DNA from: Symbiodinium microadriaticum
Lineage: Eukaryota; Sar; Dinophyceae; Suessiales; Symbiodiniaceae
Assembly: GCA_001939145.1 (NCBI GenBank)
Contig: LSRX01000664.1
Coordinates: 303,816 to 367,815 of the forward strand
DNA length: 64,000 bases
Direction of reading: 5' to 3'
Position 1 is the stretch's first letter, and every line of letters starts with the position of its first letter. The notes under the pieces are model-generated. The model did not search any database, had not been told where the DNA came from, and saw only the letters and a list, made by a program, of their open reading frames with translations. Of this stretch, positions 24,500 to 36,605 are shown one piece after another. Position numbers and translations under genes: made by a program.

Positions 24500-25412
24500 T
24501 GAGCGGTCACGAAGCCAGCTTTTTTCCTGGCACAGATCGAAAGCGCAGTTTGCGATGCTTGCAGAAGCTTGCAACATGCTCGATTTTGCAGTCAGCCGTC
24601 CTCTTGATGAGCTTCACTTTCCGGGTCTCGGAGTCGTCCAGTGCACAAAGCTGTCAGCAACAGGGAGGTATGCAGGAGCGCAACCGGCCAATCAATGCCG
24701 GGGACATGAAGGATCTCATGTAGAAGTAAACTGAGCATGCTGAGCAGAGAACAAAACGAGGGCGAAAGAAGCGCAGCATCAAGTGATGCGTCCGACAGTT
24801 CAAGTCGGTTGATTGAACCAAATTACATGGTGACATGGGGTACAGTGCTGCAAGTGGTGAGAGGACCAAGGGAATGCTGTTGCCAGAAACTTGCCTTGCC
24901 TCTGCGATTTTCGCTCGCAGCTCCGAAACTTTGGTGTTGGACATAAGCTCCACCTGGAACCTGTGGCGAACACGCGAGCACGAGCCCTAGCAGCCTCCAC
25001 GACAGCTGCCTCTGTGGAGTCGGGTCTTCCCAGGTACTGAACCTGGCTTTGCCACTGGCACATGCTAATAGCAACGTGAAGATAACTGCAAAAGCGGCGG
25101 CAACGACAGATGCTAGAGACAGGCGAGAAAACGGAGATGCAGCGCCACCATCAGCCTGGTAAGTGTCACCGTCAGTGCCTGCGGAGGCCTGAGTTCGGGT
25201 TCCGCCAACTCTTCCAAACAACATGCTGCAGGCATGACAGGGCACAAAGCCTCGCAACACTGGCGTCTGCCATTCATCCCACAACGGAAGCTTCAGCAGT
25301 GAGTGATGACTGCGATGCTCAGCATCAAGCTTTTCCTCCTTCGGCTTCGGCTTTGGCTTTGGAGGCTCCTTCTTCTCCACGGGTTTCTCCTCCTTCTCAA
25401 CCTCGGCGGACA
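24500..25412 (-). CDS. Hypothetical protein with Lys/Pro-rich N-terminus, possibly ubiquitin-like
   Basis: Minus-strand Met at 25,412 starts MSAEVEKEEKPVEKKEPP followed by KPKPKPKEEKLDAEH, a charged low-complexity N-terminus. A separate stretch near 24,890-24,960 reads FQVELMSNTKVSELRAKIAEA. This resembles the first strand and helix of ubiquitin-like domains (strand, then a V..LKAKI.. helix). A third, near 24,510-24,650, reads DDSETRKVKLIKRTADCK. The exon joins are unresolved, and the ubiquitin-like reading rests on pattern only. Confidence 0.35.
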
Positions 25413-25692
25413 TACATCGGTTTGATGGAATACCGGTCTGCCAAGAACATAGGCAACTCAACCTGCTTCCGATATCAAGGAGACTCGTTGAGCCAGGTGT
25501 TATAACATATGCCACACGCCTGACACCTGCCGGACTTTTGCGTTTGCGGCAGCATCTTCCCAGGCTGCACGGCTGTACACTACGTGACATGGCAGCGACC
25601 CTTCATTTGGCAGAGCCAGGGGAAGAGAAGGCCGCTTTGCCCGTCCCGGCATCAAACGCTTTGCAACGCAGCTTCCAGCAGTGCAGCGACTG

Positions 25693-27121
25693 TCAGTGTC
25701 TCCGTCTCAAAGTACATCCTCCTGTGACGGCTGGATACGGCTGGAAGCTCCGCATGTGGCGAAGCAACATTTCGTGATTAAGACCTTGCAGTCGGCCAGT
25801 CGGGCAAGAGTCTGTACAGCACCTCCATACCCAGCCCGTTCCTCGGCAGTGAATTCGGCGCAGCCTGTCCCTTACCTTCCTGAGCTTACTGCAATCCTTG
25901 CGGGACGGGGTGCCTCTTCTTGCAAAACGGCTCGAGCTGCAGGTCTCTTGCAAACTCAGACCGTCTGCTCGGTTTCGGACAGCTGGTCTCAATTACCAAA
26001 AGCTACTGAAGTACTGAAGAAATACCCTGCTCTTTAAAATGTCTTGGCCCCATCCACGCCTCGAGCGTGGTGTCTCCTGGTGTTCTAGCTGCCCTGCACT
26101 CCTGACACCCGCCGCAGTGCGCAGAGTCGCACTGGTAGCATGAGGTTTCTTCCTGGGCCTGGCTATGTACAAAGTCGAGCAGGACAAGCGCCTTCTGGCT
26201 TAAGAAGGAAGGTCGCGACGGCGAGTACACCAGCCCCTACATGACTCGACCTGGCATGACCCATCTTTGGCCATATGCAATCTTCGGATGCTCGTCGCTG
26301 GCAAGGATAGTCAGTTCACTCTTTACCTCATCTTAAGCCAGTCGGCAGCTTTTTGTATCCTCTCATAGCTCGTCTCCCTGCAAAACAGGCGCAGTGAGCT
26401 ACCCGTAGAACGGGACTCTACTCCTGAAGGAGCAACAGACTTCGGCCTTGGCACGCCGGCTCTGCTCGAATCGGCGATGGATCTTCTCCGCGGTCTTCTG
26501 CATGGCCTGCAGCTGCTTGTGGTCTGTGCCAGCGACCCCATACTGAAGCAGCCCTCGGCAAAACATGTCATGTCGTTGATACATATTCTTCCTCTTCACC
26601 AGCTTATGCTGCTTTGGCCTTGGTGTTTCGGCTTGACTTCTGCCATTTATTCCAGGAGCGGAGCGCCGCGACATCGGCTGCATCTTCGATGTCGTCATGA
26701 TCTCGACAAGTCGGAAGAAAACAAAACCTGCGTGCTCTGAGCCCCCAAGCGAGATTCTGCCTTCCGGCACGATGCTCGCGTTTCGAGCCCTCGGACGCCG
26801 ATGGGCCCAGGGCAGTGCCGCCTGAGGCTGTGGCAGAGCCCACGCGTGATTGGCGATTGGCGTCTGAATCACATGAGTTTGTCCTGGGCTTAGGCCTGTC
26901 AAGGACTTTAACTGGAACTGCCACAGAAAATCCAAAGTCAGAGCCAGCTTTCGTAACCCTGCAATTGCACCAAACAGCACCTGCCTTGGAAGGCCGTGGC
27001 GCGGTGCTTGTGCCTGCATGCCAGACTTCGTCTTGTGCTGATCGTTGTGCGAATGATGGCGGTTGTGTACAAATGCGACAACCACTCGCTCACTAACTCC
27101 TTCGATTACCCAGGTGCCCAC
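25693..27121 (-). CDS. Uncharacterised minus-strand gene fragments
   Basis: The best coding stretch is 26,420-26,690: MTTSKMQPMSRRSAPGIN then KLVKRKNMYQRHDMFCRG then AEKIHRRFEQSRRAKAE, basic and helical. Downstream, 26,050-26,210 carries QKALVLLDFVHSQAQEE followed by a cysteine cluster (CYQCDSAHCGGCQEC). At 25,790-25,870, FTAEERAGYGGAVQTL reads as another helix. The 240-codon open frame 26,399-27,121 probably combines exon and intron. No family is recognised. Confidence 0.3.
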
Positions 27122-27798
27122 TCACTCAACAGTCATACTCTCTCACTCGACACCATGCAAGCGATCAACATGGTGTGGGTCTGTCTCTAGCAGCTTGCCA
27201 CCTTTTTCACACTTAACGATTTTTGCGCAGCTGGCGACCTGTGGGTAAAACTCCTTAGATGTCCTTGGTCCTTCCATCATCCCTCAGCCTGATGAACCGA
27301 GCTCTCCGCGGGATGACATGGTCCTCTTCTTGCAGTCTTGGAGCCCAGGCGGGCGGCCCAGGTGGGGGCTGCTTGCGGTGAAACAACCTCGCTCTCCTGG
27401 CCACGAGCTTGAATTCTGGGAGCCAGCCAATCAGGCCCTGCTCTTCCACGCCTCATCAGCAACATCCACCCAGGAGCACAACGTCAAGTCGCTGGCCTCA
27501 GGGTGCTGAGTGGACAGCTTGAAATTCAGCTGAAGCCGAGCCACAGGCCATGCTCATCGTCTCCAATGCATCCAAGGCTGAATTTCCTACCAACTTCGGG
27601 AAAACAAAACGAGTTTCAATCTCTACGTGGAAAATCGAATTTCCCACTAGCCCCACAGCCCACAACAGCCAGCCTTGCAAGGAAGGCCACTCCTCCCTCG
27701 CCTCCTCCGCAGCCAAATTTACGGTTGTACTGCCACTTGGTATGAGTATGGCCAGTATCGCATGTTGCATCGTCGCACGCACTAACTCCAAAGAGGAG

Positions 27799-28240
27799 AC
27801 AATTTCGACACTCGCAAAACGGTACGACAGACTGATCCTTGTTATAGTTGTGAATGGTAGGAAGCGCATCGAGCCGGGTCCGTCGCCTTCGCCGGAGCAG
27901 GATTGCACCGCCGCAACGACGCTTTCCGCATCCCGGCGCCAGCGAGCGACGACCCACAAGTCTCAAAATAAACCAAACGGGAGGATAGGGTGGGCTCTGA
28001 AAAAACATGCGGCGTATGCGTCGTTCGACGGACTTGTCCCTGCACACATTACATGTGTTACACGACAAGTTCGACACCCGACATGCATTCCTTGAACGGT
28101 ACGACGGACTGGCCCTTCTTTCGAGTGGTAGGAAACGCATCGCGCCGGGTCCGTCGCCTTCGCCGGAGCAGGACTGCACGGCGCCTTGGACGCTTTCCGC
28201 ATCCCGCCTGGCGCTCCCCGCCCCCACTCTGCGCAGCAGC
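27799..28240. repeat. Tandem ~266-bp repeat units at the 3' side of retroelement copy A
   Basis: One full and one partial unit. Landmarks per unit are ACAAGTTCGACAC (or ACAATTTCGACAC), GGTACGACGGACTG (one base different in the first unit), GGTAGGAAACGCATCG, CCTTCGCCGGAGCAGGA and CGTCGTTCGACGGACTTG. The unit start recurs at 28,065. Sequence-related units occur at 47,225-47,995. Confidence 0.85.
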
Positions 28241-29351
28241 CCCTGACACTACCAGATTCACCAGCTCGTCCGCCGCGACCTCCGCACCGGCGTTGGGACT
28301 CTGGTCCACCCAATTCGCCGTGCCATCTCCAAGTCTCCCCGGGAGACTGCATCGCTTTTTCATTCAAGCGCATAGTTCATGGACTGAGTCAGCCGTCAAG
28401 CGGGCGAGCATGAACTAGTCACCCCTACAGCGAGAAGCTGTGATGCTCCGTCGCCTCAACGATCAGCGAAGCATATCACAACAAACGGCACAAAACTACG
28501 ACGCAGCAGGGAGCCGGTCTACCAGCGCCGCGGTGGACCAAACGGCCGCTAGGACGCCGTTGACTGCTGGGTCTTTTCCATAGCCTTTCGTCAGGGCTCA
28601 CTGACCAGGGACGTTATCGATGAACGCCAGTCACCTCTGTGGAGGCCAGCGGGACAACGTGACCAACGCCCGCACCTGCGCCAGGATCTCCAGCACGTAG
28701 ATGAAAGCCTTCGTCGCCGTGAACAGGTCGAGGAACTCCGCCGAGGCCGTGCCGCAGTCGTAGAAGACCTGGGTGCCGATGCGGACGACGTAGCCCCATC
28801 CGTTCTGGCGCTTGGTGCCTGGCCCTCCGAGGTAAAGCCGGTCTGGTGCTGATCGCCGGCGGGCGATTTGCCCACGCCGGTCCCTGCTGTGCCAGGTCCT
28901 CCTGCGCCTTCCGGCGCACGATCGCCAGCAGCCGGTGGCTCCGGAGCCGGCTGCGTCGTAGACTCAAAGGAAGGTGTGGAGTTTGGGGTATAAAAGGCTT
29001 CTATAAGGCTTCTAGTCGGTATATAGACCTACAATAAGGCTCCTATAACGGTAACTACCCACCTGAGAATTTTTTGTCCTAGATAGATGCCGTCAAGGTA
29101 GCCGACGACATAGGTTCTCCTGAAAAATCGCGGATGACAGGGCCTCCGCCGGCCGCCTTGGCCGTGGCATCGGCCCACGCCGCTTCCGCTCCTCCAACGG
29201 CCATCGCCAGCGTCCGACGCTGAAGGCGAGACCAATGCCCAAAGTGGAGGGCGAGGTCCACGCCAGCATCGACGGCATCTTCCAGGATGGAAACGGCCGC
29301 CGCAAGTTCGGACGCGGTGTACCAATGGTGCCGGCAGGAGTACTATAGGAA

Positions 29352-29450
29352 GCTCTGAAAGACTTCGAGCGACGCAAGCCTGAAGTAGCTGTGGCTAGTG
29401 CGTCGTTCGACGGACTTGCCCCTGCGCACACTACTTGTGTTACGCAACAA
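29352..29450. repeat. Partial repeat unit at the 5' side of retroelement copy A
   Basis: From CTCTGAAA through CGTCGTTCGACGGACTTG to GTGTTACGCAACAA. It matches the last ~100 bp of the 266-300 bp unit and stops exactly where the unit on the other flank begins (ACAA). Confidence 0.75.
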
Positions 29451-31600
29451 CAGTTCATGAGCACCCTGGCCGTCCTCTCTGACAGGCTCTGCTACAAAGT
29501 CCCAGCCACTCTCATCAAAGTCGTCCTGGACGATTGGACGACGGCTAACTCCGAGCCTTTTCTACCCTCCAGCCTCCTCTGCCTCCTCTTCAGCTTCAGG
29601 CGATGCCGTGGTTTGATCCGAGACCTCCTGATCGTCGGACTCGTACCAGAACTCGTGCTCCTCAGTTCTGTGAAGCACTTTGCAACAGCAGAATAATGTC
29701 CCAGCATCCTTTGACTCAGGCCCAAGTCTCATCAATGCTACTGAGATGGACTCCTCGTTCAAGATCCAGTGATTGCCTGACTTGGGGCTCGGCGATTAAG
29801 ACATCTACGCACACCATGACACCATCCCAACGAATTACATTCACGCATGCAAGGGGCTTTCCAGGATGCTTCTGCACCTGCTGACACTGCAAGTGCAGGT
29901 GAACGTAGCTCGCGTGAAGCGACACAAAGAAACACGGCCGTTTGCCCCCTCCGCTCCGATCGAACTGCCTCCGAACTGGCTTAGAAGTTCTCTGCCAGCC
30001 CTGAAGGCCTTGGTTCCGCCCATTGGCCGGTGCGAAGAACGGCGGCACCGCTTGTCGAAGGCCACCTAGACCGGGTCGCTTCTGCAGACACGTCTTCCGG
30101 ACTACTTGAATTCAAGAAATCTGTCACCCACCTCCGGAATATCCATTCCGCACGCGTAGCTGTTGCTGTGCCTCCAGCGACTGTTCTGTTTGTGTCAGAG
30201 CACAAAACAGCAGTAGAACAGGCTCAACCGAATCGGATCTACCCGAACACCTGAACCGCAGGATTGTTGCCTCGGCATGTTCAAGTCAGACCGCACAAGC
30301 GGGTAACAGCTGTGAGGTGCTGCTTTGCTTCGACTCGAGCCGAAGTGGCTGGCAGGACAAGCAAGACGTTTCTCGGAGTAAAACGACGTTCACTCTGCTC
30401 TAAAGGGACACGAACTCTGACCATGCAGTCCCAAATATCGGCTGAAGGCTGAAGTGTATGCAGTCGTGGTGCCGCGGGCTGCCAGGGTGGGGAGCCAAAC
30501 CTCATATCGCCAGGTGATGTAAGACCACTGAGCACTCCGTAAAAATTCTGCGAGAAATTGGGCCGAATGTATGTACTGGTTGAAACTTTGTAAGGCAGTG
30601 TAAACTTGCTCGCTTGCATTTTCGCTCTTTTCGTCATCCTCTCTCTTCACTGAGCGCGATGCGCCACAGGTGGGGTGGCCACACCTAAGGGAGTGGCCTT
30701 TGGCGGTGCCTCAATGCAACAAAACGATTTGGGCTGGTTTGCCTGCCCCGACACCGTTCAAACTTGCACCCTGTTACGTTCGCACGCATGCGCCGCATGC
30801 TGTCTGAGTGACCGCAGGTGGAGGCTTTCCCGGCGGCGCCGACGCCTCCAGGGCTTGCACCAGAGCGCTTTCCGTAGGGCCACGATGACAAGAAAAGCTC
30901 GGGCACGGCCTTCTTCTCGGGAAAAGGCGCACGCTCCACTGCCACGGACTGGCACACCAAGGATACCCAGAGGTTTCGGTTGCACGTGCTGGACGGAATG
31001 ACACCGGATCCCTGAGCAACATGGCCGTGGCCTGCGTCTGGGGTGTTTGCGCAGGTGTCGGCACAGCCTGCACTGATCTGCTGATCTGTCTCATCTGCCG
31101 CTTAACTACCCCGATGTCGGCCAAGTTTTGCGGTATTCACTTGTCGGCTGCTGCAAGGCCTCCTTCGCCTTGTTCTTCGCCAAGGGGAGCTTGGATGCAT
31201 AAGCAATACGGCTCAAATGCATGGAGGCTGCGACCTTGTCCTGGCAGCAAAACAACAATGATCACAGGCTGCCAAGAGGCGACATGGCGTAGCAAGACCT
31301 ATCAAATTTCAGCCGGCAAGACGTCGACGTCCTTGATACCGTTTTGAGCGGAGCTGATCCACCTCTTCTTGCGTCCCCTCTAAGCACCAGTCTGAAGTCT
31401 GTCAGAAGCAAGGATTGCATGAAAGACCGGGTCCAGCACGCGGCCATGATGGAAGTACCCTTCTCTGTGGCTTCGATGCCGTACTTGGGGAGGACCTGAC
31501 ATGCTTAGCGAGACAAGAACGCGCTTCTGCAAAGGTGGACCGTAAACAACGGCTCTTGGAATGCAGCGCTCCGCGTGATCCCACATTCGATCAGTACGGG
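29451..31600. other. Unassigned region
   Basis: Open frames on both strands are short and none shows a family motif. Candidates on the minus strand include 29,716-30,048 and 30,281-30,637, without recognisable domains. Nothing here supports a named gene. Confidence 0.3.
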
Positions 31601-31624
31601 TGTGCGAGCAGGTGTATATGGTTG

Positions 31625-31642
31625 TGAACATACATACATACA

Positions 31643-31673
<31 letters not shown>

Positions 31674-31718
31674 GTACGTACATACATACATACAGACAAA
31701 CATACATACGTACATACG

Positions 31719-31749
<31 letters not shown>

Positions 31750-31960
31750 GTACGTACGTACATACATACAGACAAACATACATACGCACACATACATGCA
31801 CAGACATGCACAAACATACACATACATACACATGTACGCACGCATGCATGCACATACATGCATATACATACACACACACACATACACGTACATGTGCATA
31901 AATACACATAAGTACACAAACAAACAAACATACTTACATACATACACACATACATACTTA
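31625..31960. repeat. CATA tetranucleotide microsatellite
   Basis: Over 300 bp of CATA/CGTA/CACA units. The Tyr-Val-Cys-Met and His-Thr-Tyr-Ile reading frames across it are direct products of the tetranucleotide and not proteins. Confidence 0.95.
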
Positions 31961-32125
31961 CTTACTTTCTTTCTTTCTTACTTACTTACTTACTTACCTA
32001 CCTACCTACCTACCTACCTACTTACTTACTTACTTACTTACTTACTTCCTATATTATATATAGATACACATATATATATATATATACATATATGACTCTA
32101 TATATATATATATATATATATATGC
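31961..32125. repeat. CTTA/CCTA tetranucleotide and TA dinucleotide repeats
   Basis: TTAC and CTAC units run to about 32,048, followed by TA-rich repeats at about 32,052-32,124. Marks the left edge of an AT-richer segment. Confidence 0.95.
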
Positions 32126-32129
32126 AAGA

Positions 32130-33640
32130 CTCCCCTCCTACGTTTATGTTTCTGGTGTATGATCCAGGCTGAACGATAGGTCCTGAAGTTCCGCAGGGAG
32201 AACATGTGTCTATCGGCAGCCGCCTTCATTCTGAATTCCTTAGCGACCCATCATGCAGATACTCCGAAAGACGATTTCTCCAACGGTGAAATTTCATTTC
32301 CGTCTAGCTCAAAATGGGCCCGAGTATTCGATCATTGACTCCCTAAATAACCTTCACAATAGTCTCAGATCCAATCCCCAGCAATACGTATGAATGACCG
32401 CTAGCCTTGACGACCGCTAGCCTTGACTGACTCTTACTCCTAAACAACAATACCCTTAAGACTAACTCTGTCATTAGACCTTACTTTGGCCCCAGTGGTG
32501 ACATCCGTATTCGGTTTCATCTTCACCCAGAAAGGATGCCTTATCACTCAAAGTCGTGGTTCGTACGGATTAAAAAATGCTATGCCGCGCCGACTAATAG
32601 CCCCATTATACATCCCCATATTAACTCCCATATCGACCTGAAGGTTGATATAATGACATACATTGACCCTGATTGGCCACCCGATCGTAAGGAAAAAGAG
32701 GTCCGCTTAAGCTATGCCCATTGGTAACCTTCGTAATGTACCGTTCCTCAACACCAACCCAAATTGGCCTTAGGGGAGCCCCGACCATTCGCCTCACCAA
32801 CAGGTTAACTAATCCGGATGTGGCTGCGGTATCCCTTGCATGAGCATTCGTCAAGACCCCTGAAAATAAAAGTCATGGCATTCCCAACACTATTTACTTT
32901 ACTGGTAATATTAGTACAGGTAAACTAAATATTGCCCGAACAGTTACTTCAAGAGTAGCCGTCAAATTCATGCTAATATCTTTACTACACGAAACGCATT
33001 CCTTTAAGAACCACAATCCGTAGCTGTCTTCGGCTGCCTAAAAGCACGTGTTCGTGTCCTCAACATATTGTATATGGCATCCCCTGTCTCATTGTGGTAT
33101 GTGATCATGTCGGACTTGTTGTCGGACTTGCGCGTATGCGCGTATCTGTATGCATAAATACACATACTAACCCTAAGGTTAAATTTGTACTAAATACCAA
33201 CATAATGACGATGATCGTTAACTGACTCCTGATTCCAAACTATATCAACCCTAACCCCATCCTTGTCGGTCGCCCTTATGTCAATGGTGACCATAATATT
33301 CGCTCTGACAGCAGCTCTAAGACGACCCATAGCTATTTAAGTTACAATCTTAGTCAGCTAGAAGAAATCGTAGTGGGAGCGCTGATAACCCTGGTATCGT
33401 GGGTCCTGGTCTGTGTTAAAAACCTGCAATACTAGCTGTATGTTGACCCCAAAACTGATCCGAACACAGGCCTGGCTGTTGCCCAGTATGCTGTATTGTA
33501 GAGCATTAACCCCAAGCGGATTCGGATCCCGATAGTAGTGACACTGGAACCTTATTGGCAACACTAATTCGTAACGCACAAACAACAAAGGAAATACACA
33601 CTCTTTGCTAGGAAGCACCTGGTCTTGGAGTGAAATACAA
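32130..33640 (+). other. Anomalous AT-richer segment with long open stretches, unidentified
   Basis: Base composition is visibly more AT-rich than the gene regions. On the plus strand one frame is open for 98 codons (32,431-32,727; contains RIRFHLHPERMPYHSK and HIDLKVDIMTYIDPDW). The same register is open with a single TGA from 32,959 to 33,432. A different register carries a protein-like stretch at 32,715-33,022. Stops elsewhere are as frequent as chance, so intact coding is not supported. It could be a decayed insertion of foreign or viral type, an organelle-like insert, or noncoding DNA. I recognise no family. Confidence 0.3.
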
Positions 33641-33764
33641 ACGTTTCCTAGAGAAAGGTTGACTTTGGATCGAAAAAATCAAATTTGGTCCTAATTCCGA
33701 AGAACGGGAGCCAGCAGATGCCAGCGGCCAGCTGCGCCTCGATTGAAACATGGGCTTCCGAAAG

Positions 33765-33870
33765 GCTCTATATATATATATATATTCATACATATTTTCT
33801 TTTANTATACATACATACATACATACATACATACATACGTACATACATACATACATACATACACGAGTTC
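33765..33870. repeat. AT and CATA microsatellites flanking a single-N gap at 33,805
   Basis: A TATATA run precedes the N; CATA units follow to about 33,862. As at the other two Ns in the window, the gap sits in or beside repeated sequence. Confidence 0.9.
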
Positions 33871-36370
33871 GCGCGTTTATCATGACAATCATAACTTCAT
33901 CCTTATCCATTCGTAGGTTCATCTTTACAGCAATTTTGTATCTATATTGCTTTCTCGTTTATAGTTGCATTAAATGTACGTTTGATTTGTCATGGTATTT
34001 GTAGTTATGATCCATCTGCTAACCTTTCGTGTCTGTGCACCACGCAAGTATCAGACAAAGTGCGGGCAGAGAGGGTGTGTGTGTGTGTAGATTCTTCACA
34101 CGGTGATGATAGAGAACGGAAGGGATGGAGGGACTATGCCTACCCCTGCCTACCGACCTACTCACCTACCATCCGTCTCGTCGACCAGGTCCCTCTACAA
34201 ACAACGAGAAATACATCGAGTAAAGGGAGCGCCGCTGTGTCACTGACCAATACCCTTTGCTCTTAACCATTAGAACCTGTGGGCACCACGCTGTTCGGGA
34301 AACAAATGTAACAGATCTAATCCTTAACGTGATTTGGAAAAGACATGTTTTGATTTTGCATCTTTTCGTGAGCTATAGCTGCGCTTCGGCCTTTCCATAG
34401 AGTTACCACATCTTGAAGTGTATTTTGCTAGAGATGCAGAAGCCATACTTTGCATAGCTTGGAATTCTGAAGATTAGCATTAAAGATTCTCAGTCAATTG
34501 CACACATCAGGCCCACACAAAACAACACATGAGCATTCAATTGTGCCAGAACTGCTTCTCGAACTATCACGCAATCAGCCTACACAAAAAGAAGTCAGCA
34601 CGATGAAACAATTTCAAAAGTGCCCAGAAATTTAGCTTCGCTAGAACCGTGCGGAATCATCTCTCGTGTCAATTACACAACTGTTAAAACTAGTTTTGAT
34701 ATGTGCTGCCCAGCCATTTCTTTTTTGTTGTTCTGAAACAACGGGACAGCTTGGATTGTCAGGCTTTCATAGTTCAATCATCTGCTTGGTGAGGCATGCT
34801 TACATTGGCATTGAACCAGGACACTTGAGAATCGTTGAGGGTCTACTCAAGCCATGGAATGGCCAACTTGGGTACACTCTAAATTCGACTTGCCTTCCTC
34901 TTGAGCTAACAGCCTGGCAACGACTGGAGCTGAATTTATATTGCCATACACCAAGAGGATGTTACCAAAACATGAGGCATCTGAGTATGTTACAACAGCT
35001 ACGCCACACAAAGTGACTCAAGAAAAGAAGCAAAACGATTTTGTATGATGTTACAGATACTGTGGACTCTGACGGGAAGGGGTTGTGTTTGGGAGGATTG
35101 CATAAGGTGTGGAATGATGGAAGTGCTTGCGGCCTCCGGTGCCCACGCCACAGAAACCAAAAAAGGAAATCAAAATGAAAAGCGCAGCCGCCAAAAACCT
35201 TCGCGATAACAAAACAAACAACCTGCTTCACGGGATGTCGGGAGACAAGACCACAGATTTCAGGTGTTTGTGTTGCGGGTTTCCTAATTTTTGTCTCCGA
35301 GGCGTTTTCTGTTCAGTTAGGTTGCTGGCTAAGTTTTTCTGTCATTTGCGTGTGCCTGTCACGCTTTTTGGCTTCAATCACGTGCTGCTGTCTGTTGTTC
35401 GGTTCTTGTACGAGGGCAAACCCAGCTCCCTTGTTTTTCCATTCCTCTGTGAAGCCCAAATCCTTTCCAGGGGTGCTCTTGAAGAGGAGAAGGGTGTATC
35501 GATGGAAGGGAAAATGTAAACCCCTGATAGCAAACCCTTGCAGCTTACATCACCGCCCCCCATGTTTTGAAAGGGCTGCGCGGACTTCTGCAGAGGTTCA
35601 AGAAGGCAAATGCTTGCCTGCACTATGACGCCGCATGCATGTCGCCGCCACAAAACCGCTTCAACGTATATATTGAAGCTGCGTGCAAAATCCAGCATTC
35701 AAACAATACACCTGAACATGTGACATTCAACTCATTTTTCCATATCATCTCATCGTCAAATCAACTTTAGTTGATGTTCGCCTGATTCAGACCCAAACAT
35801 TCCCCAGATCGTTTGCTGTTCACTACTGTGCTTTACAATAGCGCGCTGCTGTTTGGAGAAAGTGTGACCACATTAACATTGCATTTAAAACGTGTCTGAC
35901 AAGCGCTCATGTGCAATACATCAATTGTCTCACCCCATAGTTGGTGGCAGCGTGATTGTTGGCAAGTAGACAACTACATAGGATTTCCACTTCGACTGTC
36001 ATTATCATGAATACTTCCTGAGCACTTTCTGACATGAACCGATGACGAGCACACGGCACTCACTCAAACATTGCTGTTTGCGGAACACCCAGTTGTTTAC
36101 GACAATGCCCCTCGGTTGTTTCCATGGGACGGGAAGAACAAATACGAGAACGTGAACAAGCTACCACTGACGACCAATCTAAACATGTTAGACACATTAC
36201 CTTACGACTGCTTATTGGAATGCTGCTGAAACTTTAGTGCCATTTCTTGTGTAAAAAAACTCGAAACAATGCAATATACACTACGTGCACACGAAAAGGA
36301 CAATTTAATCCACTTGAGCTCAAGCTAAATATGCACTACGTGTAAGTTCACCTAACCTTTTGTTCATGCA
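33871..36370. other. AT-richer unassigned region
   Basis: The largest open frames are plus 34,666-35,016 (116 codons), plus 35,127-35,519 (130 codons) and minus 35,378-35,698 (106 codons). None contains a motif I recognise, and codon content looks random. It lies between the anomalous segment and the copia element. Possibly older insertions, now unrecognisable. Confidence 0.3.
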
Positions 36371-36376
36371 CAACTT

Positions 36377-36530
36377 GCAGTTTCAGGTCGGACAGCTACC
36401 AGCGGCTACAATCAGTTAAATCAACCCCGCAGAGCACTTTTATGCTTTGGGGACTTGAGCCCGGGTCGGTTGCGTAGAAAACAGGTAAAGGGCAACAAAA
36501 GTACAGTTGGAGGCAGGGTAAAATGTACAC
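36377..36530. repeat. Direct repeat flanking the copia derivative (3' side)
   Basis: Shares GCTACAATC, TTATGCTTTGGGGACTTGAG, GGTCGGTTGCGTAG and GGAGGCAGGGTAAAAT with 39,655-39,811. By eye the two are about 85% identical over ~150 bp. Could be short LTRs or LTR fragments. Confidence 0.85.
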
Positions 36531-36605
36531 CCCCCTCGCCGTGCAGCTCCAGCTAAGGCAGATAAGCATACACTGGTTCCAGGTTGCCTTGGGCTTTCGA
36601 AGAAA

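Larger units (their letters stand above)
27799..29450 (-). mobile_element. Decayed RT/RNase H-type retroelement, copy A
   Basis: The RNase H-like C-terminal half is readable on the minus strand: VVRIGTQVFYDCGTASAEFL then LFTATKAFIYVLEILAQV (28,655-28,805), LTKGYGKDPAVNGVLAA near 28,550, and AVSRGDLEMARRIGWTRV near 28,300-28,360. In-frame stops interrupt it (after SRWPPQR and NVPGQ), so it is dead. A second open stretch at 29,080-29,325 includes ELAAAVSILEDAVDAGVDLA. Downstream of the coding end come tandem repeats (27,799-28,240). The far end (29,352-29,450) carries a partial repeat unit. The termini match copy B at 47,225-49,973. Confidence 0.72.

Noticed and set aside
27799-28240. CRISPR-like array
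   Set aside because: Units are ~270-300 bp, degenerate, without short spacers, and linked to retroelement ends in a eukaryotic genome.
31380-31955. Tyr-Val-Cys-Met-rich 118-191 codon frames
   Set aside because: Translation of a CATA microsatellite; three frames on each strand are open for the same reason.
32130-33432. TGA read as Trp (recoded or mitochondrial-type code)
   Set aside because: Several TGA sit where Trp would look reasonable, but stops in the first 100 codons are as frequent as expected by chance, TAG and TAA also occur, and no homologous protein is recognised.
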